DNA of 64,000 nt from NCBI RefSeq assembly GCF_000620505.1, contig NZ_JIBC01000007.1:355632-419631 (forward strand), given 5' to 3'. How positions within the stretch are numbered: the first letter of the stretch is position 1; each line of letters starts with the position of its first letter. A program made the translations under genes and the position numbers. The DNA is from Sulfitobacter sp. 20_GPM-1509m. Its GTDB lineage: Bacteria > Pseudomonadota > Alphaproteobacteria > Rhodobacterales > Rhodobacteraceae. Shown one piece after another: positions 1 to 6,867 of the stretch. The notes beneath the pieces were generated by a model. It saw only the letters and a program-made list of their open reading frames with translations, was not told the origin of the DNA and did not search any database.

Positions 1-237
1 CAGCTTGCGCTTTGGCAGCGTGGCAAGGTCGGTGCCGTCAAATTCCAGCGATCCTGCGGTGACGCGCCCGCCGATCAGCGGCAGCAAGCCGGTCAGCGCA
101 AGTGCCGTCAGCGATTTGCCCGATCCGCTTTCGCCAACCAGCCCCATGATCTCGCCCTTGGCCAGGTCAAAGCTGACGCTTTCCAGCAGGGTCAGGGTGC
201 CGATGCCCACCGACAGGTTTTTGACACTCAGCAACAT
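1..237 (-). CDS. Peptide ABC transporter ATP-binding protein (partial, C-terminus off window)
   Basis: Only the N-terminal 79 residues are visible. The ATG at 237 follows the dppC-like stop with a one-base TGATG overlap. The Walker A motif GESGSGKS lies near residues 38-45 after a typical ABC start, as in DppD/OppD ATPases that power di/oligopeptide import at the inner membrane. It is the fourth visible gene of an operon with two permeases and a binding protein. The signature and Walker B motifs lie beyond the left edge, so completeness cannot be judged. Confidence 0.85.
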   Translation of the reverse strand, partial: MLLSVKNLSVGIGTLTLLESVSFDLAKGEIMGLVGESGSGKSLTALALTGLLPLIGGRVTAGSLEFDGTDLATLPKRKL

Positions 238-1103
238 CAGCTTTCCCGCACGCGCGCGCGCACGTCCAGCGCATGGATCAGCGCATCGCCGAACAGGTTG
301 ATCGCAAAGACGGTCACGGCCACGGCCACCCCCGGAATGATGATGATCCACGGCGCCTTGAACATCTGCGCCGTGCCCGACGACATCAGCCCGCCCCAAC
401 TGGGTGTCGGAGGCTGCGCGCCAAGGCCGAAGAACCCCAGCGTCGCCTCGAGGATGATCGCGTCCCCCGTGGCCAGCATCGCGGCGACAATCACCGGTGC
501 CAGCGTGTTGGGCAAAAGGTGGCGCATCAGGATATGCCCGTGGCTTGCGCCCAAGGACCGCGACGCCTCGACAAAGGTTTCCGATTTGATCGCCATGATC
601 TGCGAGCGCGTCAGCCGGGTGAACAGTGCCAGATAGGCCACTCCGATGGCGACCATCGCACCGGTGACACCGGGGCCGATGATGGCCACCAGTATGAGCG
701 CCACCAGAATTTCGGGGAACGACCACGTCAGATCGATCACCGCCGTCACCGCGCGGTCGAACCGGCCTCCGAAATAGCCAGACGCAGCCCCCAGGCACAT
801 GCCGCAGAAAACCGAGATACCAATCGCAATCGTTGACACGCTCAACGAGGTCCGCGCGCCGTACATGATGCGCGTCAGCATATCGCGGCCGAACTCGTCG
901 GTGCCCAGCCAATGCGCCGCATCCGGTGCTCGGAACGCATTGGGCAGGTCCTGAATGTCGTATTCATAAGGTGTCAGGTACGGCGCAAAGACCGCAACGA
1001 ACACCACCAGTATCAGCCAGGTGCCTGCGATCACGCCCTTGGGTCGGCACATGACGCGACCCAATGTGGTGTCGGACAGTTTCAACGCGACCACCCCCAT
1101 CAC
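237..1103 (-). CDS. Peptide ABC transporter permease, DppC/OppC type
   Basis: 288 residues. A hydrophobic N-terminal segment (about 28-42) is followed by the family hallmark 'GTDEFGRDMLTRIMYGARTS' near residues 68-87. The cytoplasmic EAA-type loop (EASRSLGASHGHILMRHLLP) comes before the last membrane segments. This matches DppC/OppC in length and layout. The start overlaps the dppB-like stop by ATGA, so translation is coupled. It would form the inner-membrane channel with the adjacent permease. Substrate is inferred only from family and context. Confidence 0.9.
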   Translation of the reverse strand: MMGVVALKLSDTTLGRVMCRPKGVIAGTWLILVVFVAVFAPYLTPYEYDIQDLPNAFRAPDAAHWLGTDEFGRDMLTRIMYGARTSLSVSTIAIGISVFCGMCLGAASGYFGGRFDRAVTAVIDLTWSFPEILVALILVAIIGPGVTGAMVAIGVAYLALFTRLTRSQIMAIKSETFVEASRSLGASHGHILMRHLLPNTLAPVIVAAMLATGDAIILEATLGFFGLGAQPPTPSWGGLMSSGTAQMFKAPWIIIIPGVAVAVTVFAINLFGDALIHALDVRARVRES

Positions 1104-2023
1104 AATGCCGCCCTGACGCGCGGGTCCATGGCCGCCTGAATAAGGTCGCCCGCCAAGGTGCCCAGCATCACCGCCATAGCCAGGATCAGCAGACAGGCCT
1201 GAACCACGGGATAATCATGCTGGTTCAGCGATTTGATCAGCAGGGTGCCCAATCCGGGACGGGCAAAGACCACCTCGACCGTGACCGCGCCGCCCAGGAT
1301 CCAACCGATGCGCAGCGACAGAATAGTGACCACAGGAATAAGCGCGTGCCGCAGCACATGGCGCAATTGAATGCGTGCGGGGCGCATCCCCTTGGCGTGC
1401 AAAAGCATCAGGAAATCGCGCTGGCCCGCCTCGACCATCGCCACGCGGGTCACCCGGGCAACCAACGCGGTGCCGCCCAGACCCACAGTCAGAACCGGCA
1501 AAACCATCGCCGACCAGTCGCGCGCGCCTGACACCGGGAACATGCCCAGCCAGACGGAAAACACGAGGATCAGCAAAAGCCCCAGCCAGAACCCCGGAAC
1601 GGTGGAGCCAAGCAGCACAACCGTCATGATCAGCTGGTCGGGCCAACGGTCACGGTTCAGCGCCGCGATCGTGCCCAGAACAATCCCGAAAAAGGTCGAG
1701 AACGCCAGTGCACACAATCCCAGCGCCAGCGAGTGCGGCAAGGCTTGGGCGATCAGGTCTGCCACCGGCCTGCGGGCGACGATGGCTGTGCCCAGATCAC
1801 CTTGAAGCACACCGCTGAGCCAGATCCAGTATTGCACCGCCAGCGGCTTGTCCAAGCCATAGCGCGCGGTCATGATCTCGCGCTGTTCCGGTCCTGCGCC
1901 GATCTTCAGAAGGTTGTCGATCGGATCGCCTGGTATCAGGTGGATGATCGAAAAGATCACCATCGACACCGCAAGGGAAACGGGGATCAGAACCAGCACC
2001 CGCCTGATAAAATAGCCCAGCAT
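1100..2023 (-). CDS. Peptide ABC transporter permease, DppB/OppB type
   Basis: 307 residues with the DppB/OppB N-terminus: a first membrane helix, then 'HLIPGDPIDNLL', then the 'YGLDKPLAVQYWIWLSGVLQGDLG' region at about 55-78, and an EAA-type loop around residues 215-230. About six membrane spans can be read. It lies 20 bases after the binding protein gene and overlaps dppC by four bases. It is the second half of the peptide translocation channel. Family assignment is firm; the transported peptide is unknown. Confidence 0.9.
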   Translation of the reverse strand: MLGYFIRRVLVLIPVSLAVSMVIFSIIHLIPGDPIDNLLKIGAGPEQREIMTARYGLDKPLAVQYWIWLSGVLQGDLGTAIVARRPVADLIAQALPHSLALGLCALAFSTFFGIVLGTIAALNRDRWPDQLIMTVVLLGSTVPGFWLGLLLILVFSVWLGMFPVSGARDWSAMVLPVLTVGLGGTALVARVTRVAMVEAGQRDFLMLLHAKGMRPARIQLRHVLRHALIPVVTILSLRIGWILGGAVTVEVVFARPGLGTLLIKSLNQHDYPVVQACLLILAMAVMLGTLAGDLIQAAMDPRVRAAL

Positions 2024-2043
2024 GTCTGATCCCCGCCTGACGC

Positions 2044-3612
2044 TTATTCGACCGGAGCCATGTCCATCAGCACGGTCGACCCGATGCCCGGCGCATCAAA
2101 CACTTCGGGCATGGAAATCCGCGACGTGTTGTACCCAACGCTGACAACGGGCTGGTAGATCGGGGCGAATGGAAACTGCGAAAGGACGTATTCGTGATAG
2201 GCGGTAAAGTTCGCGATCCGCTCGTCCGAGCTTTTTGATCCGGTCATGGCCGCAGCGCGCAGCTCTTCGGCCTTGGGGTCGTTGAACATCGAGATGTTCG
2301 GATAGCCCAGACGGTCACCCCCAAAGAACCAGTCCACGATATCGGCGTTGTCCCAGACATAGGAGCGCACCGCGACCTGCTGTTCGCCGGATTTGTACTG
2401 GTCGCGGATCATGGCGCTGTCAAAGGTGGCGATCTCGGCGCTGATGCCCACGGCTTTCAGTTGCGCCTGCACCACTTCTGACAGACGGCGGAACACGCTG
2501 TCGCTTTGTGTCCACAAGGACACCTCGAGCGGCTGGCCGTCCTTCATGCGCACGCCATCCGCGCCCATGGTCCAACCGGCTTCGTCCAGAAGGGCGTTGG
2601 CCTTGTCAGGGTTGAACGAGATCCGGTAGTCATCGGCCACTTTCGCTTCGGGCAGTGCCGATATCAGGAAGGTGTCCGCCACCTGCCCGATGCCGCCATA
2701 GATGTTGTCCAGAATTTCCTGCTGGTTGATCGCAAGGGCCGCGGCCTCGCGCACCTTGATGTCGGTGAAGGGTTCCTTGACCACGTTCATGACCATGTAA
2801 ACCAGCTCGCGCCCCGGAACACTGACCAGCTTCAGGTCGCTTTGCTTTTCAACCTCGGGAACAAAATCGGCAGGGACCGACAGCAGCATATCGACACCGC
2901 CGGTTTTCAGCTCGAGGAAGGCGGTCGAGGCTTCGGCGATCTCGCGGAATGTCAGGTGTTCGAACTTGGCAGGACCTGTGTTCTTGGCCACGGGCGAGCC
3001 CCAGGTGTAATCGTCGTTGCGCACCAGAACGGTTTGCTGGCCGATGTCGAAGCTTTCCAGCTTGTAGGGCCCTGTGCCGATGGTTTCGGTCACACCAAAA
3101 TTCTCGCCCATGGCGACAAAGGATTTGGGTTCGGGCACGCCCATGATGGCAAGGTTGTACAGCAGGTTCGGTTCGGGATGTTTCATCACGAACTTCACTG
3201 TGTATTCGTCCACAACCTGAATGCTGTCGATGGCCGCAGTGTAATAGGCGTTGTCGGTGCCGTCATACAGCGGCAGCCAGTCCGCTATGGTCTGCGCATT
3301 GAAGGGCACACCGTTGTGGAAGGTCACACCTTGTTTCAGGTGGAACACCCACGACATGCCGTCCTCGGCCTCTTCCCAGCTTTCGGCCAGATGCGGATGA
3401 TAGCTGCGCGCCGCGTCCACCTCGACCAGCCGGTCGAAGATCAGAAAGCTGGCAGCGTTCGTCAGAATGGCCGTGACAGGGTTATAGCTGGTCAGGCCGA
3501 CCGTGTTGGACGGCAAAACAATCGTGGCCTCCTGCGCAAAGACAGCCGGGGCCGTTGCAATGATCGCAGCGACAGACACGCTTGCGGCCAGCAGATGTTT
3601 GGTGAACTTCAT
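2044..3612 (-). CDS. Periplasmic peptide-binding protein, SBP family 5
   Basis: 522 residues, the usual length for DppA/OppA-type binding proteins. A signal peptide is evident: positively charged MKFTKHLLAAS, a hydrophobic core to about residue 22, and an AxA cleavage (PAVFA-QEA) near residue 27. The family signature around 'HLKQGVTFHNGVPFNAQ' lies near residues 92-108. The start has a good ribosome-binding site (GGGAAGG, eight bases upstream). It delivers peptides to the adjacent permease pair. The RpiR regulator and the racemase/acyltransferase genes next door suggest ligands containing D-amino acids or cell-wall fragments; that is inference. Confidence 0.9.
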   Translation of the reverse strand: MKFTKHLLAASVSVAAIIATAPAVFAQEATIVLPSNTVGLTSYNPVTAILTNAASFLIFDRLVEVDAARSYHPHLAESWEEAEDGMSWVFHLKQGVTFHNGVPFNAQTIADWLPLYDGTDNAYYTAAIDSIQVVDEYTVKFVMKHPEPNLLYNLAIMGVPEPKSFVAMGENFGVTETIGTGPYKLESFDIGQQTVLVRNDDYTWGSPVAKNTGPAKFEHLTFREIAEASTAFLELKTGGVDMLLSVPADFVPEVEKQSDLKLVSVPGRELVYMVMNVVKEPFTDIKVREAAALAINQQEILDNIYGGIGQVADTFLISALPEAKVADDYRISFNPDKANALLDEAGWTMGADGVRMKDGQPLEVSLWTQSDSVFRRLSEVVQAQLKAVGISAEIATFDSAMIRDQYKSGEQQVAVRSYVWDNADIVDWFFGGDRLGYPNISMFNDPKAEELRAAAMTGSKSSDERIANFTAYHEYVLSQFPFAPIYQPVVSVGYNTSRISMPEVFDAPGIGSTVLMDMAPVE

Positions 3613-3648
3613 GGTAATTGTACCTTCCCTATGTTGGCGCTTTTTTGA

Positions 3649-4548
3649 TTATTTTTTGCTTGTGTCGGACCGCGCGCCGAGGTGTCCGACAAAGGTGTTG
3701 TAGCCTGCAGAAATCGCGGCCATCCGCTCTTCGACATCTGCGCCCAGTTCGTTGAACACACCGTTCACCGTCAGGCTGATCAGGCTGGAAATGGGCGCCG
3801 TGTTGTCCCAGAACAGGTTCAGTTCGGTCGGCACGGCAAAGGTTTCATCCGCCAGCCCCGCATCCCACGTGCAATAAGGATCGGTGATCAGCGACACTTT
3901 CACACCGCGCTCCTTGGCGGCGCGGGCCAGCTTTTCGGCCATGCGGGAATATTTGCGGCCGTCGATGACAACCAGACAGGACTGCGCAGGATCGCCCTGC
4001 AACAACTCGGAGAACGTGCCGCCCTCCTGATCGGCCAACCAGACACCGGGGCGCAGGTATTGCAATCCATTGGCCAGATACTGGGCCTGACCGCGCTCGG
4101 CCTGAAACCCCGCGACAAAGACCTGCGGCGTGTGCGCCAGCCGCTTGACCATGGTTTCAAAAGGCTTGCTGCCCGCCATTTCGTAGACCGCGACAAGGGC
4201 CGCAATCTCAAGCTCCAGCGCGCGGCTCAGTTCGGCGCCACCGCTGCGGGAGCGTGCATGAAAATCCTTCAGCCGGTCGCCGATCAACCACGCACTGTCG
4301 CCCAGGTCAGCCTGAAGCCGTGATTTCAGCTCTTTGAAACTGTCCAGCCCGATGCTGCGGCAATACCGCCCGACACTGGCCTCAGACACGCCGATCTTGG
4401 TCGCGAGGGTTGAGGCCGTCTCGAAGGGAAGCGTTTTGATGTTGGTCATCATGTAGCTTGCAATGGCTTTTTCGCCCTTGGTCCCACCCTCGACGCTGTC
4501 GGCCAGCAATTGCTGAACGCTGACCGAAATATTGTCTGGATGCGCCAT
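3649..4548 (-). CDS. MurR/RpiR family transcriptional regulator
   Basis: 299 residues. The N-terminal 80 residues form the RpiR helix-turn-helix (motif 'TLATKIGVSEASVGRYCRSIGL' near 43-64). A SIS sugar-phosphate-binding fold covers about 125-260, where FVAGFQAERGQAQYLANGL and the later 'SLITD' strand are visible. RpiR regulators sense phosphorylated sugars or amino-sugar metabolites and often control cell-wall or amino-acid salvage. The gene is first in an operon with the peptide transporter and is divergent from the racemase gene, so it probably controls both. An inverted repeat in the shared promoter region (4588-4611) is a candidate operator. Confidence 0.88.
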   Translation of the reverse strand: MAHPDNISVSVQQLLADSVEGGTKGEKAIASYMMTNIKTLPFETASTLATKIGVSEASVGRYCRSIGLDSFKELKSRLQADLGDSAWLIGDRLKDFHARSRSGGAELSRALELEIAALVAVYEMAGSKPFETMVKRLAHTPQVFVAGFQAERGQAQYLANGLQYLRPGVWLADQEGGTFSELLQGDPAQSCLVVIDGRKYSRMAEKLARAAKERGVKVSLITDPYCTWDAGLADETFAVPTELNLFWDNTAPISSLISLTVNGVFNELGADVEERMAAISAGYNTFVGHLGARSDTSKK

Positions 4549-4587
4549 GGCGCCCTCCCCCTTGAAGCCATCTGTTGTGACTCGAAA

Positions 4588-4611
4588 TGACAGAAAGCTT
4601 TCATAATGTCA
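4588..4611. promoter_or_regulatory. Candidate RpiR operator in divergent promoter region
   Basis: TGACA (4588-4592) and TGTCA (4607-4611) form an inverted repeat around the perfect palindrome GAAAGCTTTC (4593-4602). It lies 40 bases from the rpiR-type start (4548) and 64 bases before the racemase start (4675). Placement fits a shared operator. The inner and outer dyads are not concentric, so the true site could be either. No experiment supports it here. Confidence 0.3.
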
Positions 4612-4674
4612 ATCTTGCAATATTTGTATCTCTGGATTACACGTGACCCAACCTCGCCAAACCAAGGGTTCGAC

Positions 4675-5811
4675 ATGACGGACATTTCCAGACAGACCCG
4701 CGCACCGCTGACCATAGACAGGGCCGAACTGCGGCTGGTCCGGATGCCGTTGTTGCAGCCTTTCGTGATCTCGACCGGCACGATGCATGACCGCATTTTC
4801 CCGCTGCTGACGCTCTGTTCAGGCGATCACGAGGGGTATGCCGAAGGGGTCATGGATCCCCTGCCCGACTATCTTGGCGAAACGCTGCCCGCTGCGATGG
4901 CGCTGCTGAAGGAACTGTTCCTGCCGATGATCGTCGGAAAATCCTTTGAGAATCCGGCGGCACTGGACGCGCTTCTGGCCCCGTGGCGCGGCCACCAGAT
5001 GACAAAGGCAACCGTCGAGATGGCATTCTGGGACCTGTGGGCCAAGTCACTGGACCTGCCACTGCAAACCCTTCTGGGCGGAACCGGGAATGCGATAGAC
5101 GCAGGCGTTTCGCTGGGGATCGGGTCCATCGACGACACTGTCGCGCGCGTGGCCGATCATCATCGACAGGGTTACAAACGGATCAAGCTCAAGATCAAGC
5201 CCGGGCACGACATCGCGCTGGTCCGTGCGGTGCGCGCGGCCTTTCCCGACATCCGGCTGAGTGTGGACGCCAATGCCTGCTACACGCTGGCCGACGCGGG
5301 TTTGCTGCAAAAGCTGGACGATCTGGCGCTGGATTACATCGAACAACCGCTGGCTTGGGACGACATTCAGGACCACGCAGTTTTGCAGAAACGGATGACA
5401 ACGCCGATCTGTCTGGACGAATGCATCAACTCGGTCCGCGCCTGCCGTCAGGCGCTTCAGGCTGATGCGGCGCGGGTGATCAACATCAAGGTGGCGCGGT
5501 CGGGCGGATATCACACGGCGCTGAAAATGCACGATCTGGCGGCGGCCTTTGACGTGCCTGTCTGGTGCGGCGGCATGCTGGAATCAGGCATCGGGCGCGC
5601 GCACAACATCCACCTGTCGACCTTGCCGAACTTTACCAAACCCGGCGATGTGTCCAGCGCCAGCCGCTATTTTGCGCGCGACATCATCAACGAACCGCTC
5701 GAGGCAACCGACGGGCGCATGGCGGTGCCCCAAGGCGCGGGCATCGGCGTGACGCTGGATGAAAGTTTTCTGTCAGAGATGACCATTTCCACCGAAAGCT
5801 TTTCCGCATGA
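4675..5811 (+). CDS. Enolase-superfamily N-succinylamino acid racemase / OSBS-like enzyme
   Basis: 378 residues from the ATG at 4675, chosen because the racemase fold begins there; an upstream in-frame ATG at 4606 would add 23 unrelated residues. Visible signatures are the capping domain, the KxK catalytic motif (IKLKIKPG, about residue 170), metal ligands in SVDANACY, DYIEQPL and CLDECI, and the second catalytic lysine in NIKVARSGG. The C-terminal GGMLESGIGRAHN followed by PGDVSSASRY is characteristic of the OSBS/NSAR subfamily. No menaquinone genes are nearby, so racemisation of N-acyl amino acids is more likely than o-succinylbenzoate synthesis. The GNAT gene overlaps its stop. Confidence 0.82.
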   Translation: MTDISRQTRAPLTIDRAELRLVRMPLLQPFVISTGTMHDRIFPLLTLCSGDHEGYAEGVMDPLPDYLGETLPAAMALLKELFLPMIVGKSFENPAALDALLAPWRGHQMTKATVEMAFWDLWAKSLDLPLQTLLGGTGNAIDAGVSLGIGSIDDTVARVADHHRQGYKRIKLKIKPGHDIALVRAVRAAFPDIRLSVDANACYTLADAGLLQKLDDLALDYIEQPLAWDDIQDHAVLQKRMTTPICLDECINSVRACRQALQADAARVINIKVARSGGYHTALKMHDLAAAFDVPVWCGGMLESGIGRAHNIHLSTLPNFTKPGDVSSASRYFARDIINEPLEATDGRMAVPQGAGIGVTLDESFLSEMTISTESFSA

Positions 5812-6524
5812 CACCGCCGGTGATCCGCGAATTGTCCGGCGTGGCAGAGTTCACCGCGGCCGAAGCCCTGCAGCGCGCGGTCTGGGGTCAGGATGATCTG
5901 GTCGATCCCTATGATCTGATGATGGTCATCCAGCACGAAGGCGGCCTTGCCGCCGGCGCCTTTTCGGGCGACGAACTTGTCGGCTATGTCTTCGGCTTTC
6001 CCACACGCGATCCGCACATCCAGCATTCGCACCGGCTTGCGGTGCTGCCAGCGATGCAGGGCATGGGATTGGGCGCGCGTCTGAAATGGTTTCAGCGCGA
6101 CTGGTGTCTGGCACGCGGCATCACCCATGTGCGCTGGACCTTCGACCCGCTGCGCGCGGCCAATGCGGCACTGAACGTGGGCAAGCTGGGCGTGATCGTC
6201 GACACCTATATGGCCGACTATTACGGCAAAATGGTGGGTATCAACGCGGGCACCCCCTCTGATCGGTTGATGGCAGACTGGTTTCTCGACACCGCGCATG
6301 TGGCCGACCGCGCGGCACGGATTGCGCAGGTCCATCCTGATGCCGCACGGCGCGTGACCATTCCAGCGGATTTCGCAGCCCTGCTTGCCTCGAACCCGGA
6401 CAAGGCGTTGGCCGAAAGGTTGCGCGTGAGAGAACAGATTGGCCGCGCCTTGGAAGAGGGTCTTGTTATCAACGGGTTTGTAGCGGATCAGTCGTGCTAT
6501 GTTTTTACGAAACGTGCAGCATAA
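5808..6524 (+). CDS. GNAT-family acyltransferase (COG3375-like)
   Basis: 238 residues. The acetyl-CoA-binding segment of GNAT enzymes is readable around residues 73-95 (LAVLPAMQGMGLGARLKWFQ). It is followed by HVRWTFDPLRAANAALN, a pattern I associate with the COG3375 group that accompanies N-acylamino acid racemases. The start overlaps the racemase stop by ATGA, so the two are translationally coupled. In Geobacillus a GNAT N-succinyltransferase, an NSAR and a desuccinylase convert D- to L-amino acids; this gene would be the acylating step. A deacylase is not visible in the window. Confidence 0.78.
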   Translation: MTPPVIRELSGVAEFTAAEALQRAVWGQDDLVDPYDLMMVIQHEGGLAAGAFSGDELVGYVFGFPTRDPHIQHSHRLAVLPAMQGMGLGARLKWFQRDWCLARGITHVRWTFDPLRAANAALNVGKLGVIVDTYMADYYGKMVGINAGTPSDRLMADWFLDTAHVADRAARIAQVHPDAARRVTIPADFAALLASNPDKALAERLRVREQIGRALEEGLVINGFVADQSCYVFTKRAA

Positions 6525-6867
6525 CGATGCCCTGCACACATGGCCGGGGCTTGGACGGGCCTGCCAAAACCATCCGCAACAAATAGCCTGAAGAACGTCC
6601 AAGGTGCCAACGCACCCCTATTCGCCCGACCTATCGCAATAGCGCCGCAAAAAAGGGACGCATCGGTCCTGGAATATGTCAACCGCGCGACATCTGTAAC
6701 CGGCCAAGAACCCCGCCGTTTCCTGCGCCGTTCGAAAGTGCGACTTTTTGTCTGGAATGGCCAAAACGGCTTAAGAATCGTGGGTTCTTGAGGTTGGTAA
6801 CCTTGTGGCTGCGCGAATTTAATTCATAATCGCCAGACTGAATTTTTCGTAGCGAGTAGGAGTTCAT
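6525..6867. other. Intergenic region before the mrp operon
   Basis: 343 bases without a credible gene. Short open frames lack ribosome-binding sites and codon bias. The stretch from about 6770 to 6860 is AT-rich relative to its surroundings and presumably carries the mrp promoter. I see no riboswitch or clear operator. Confidence 0.5.
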
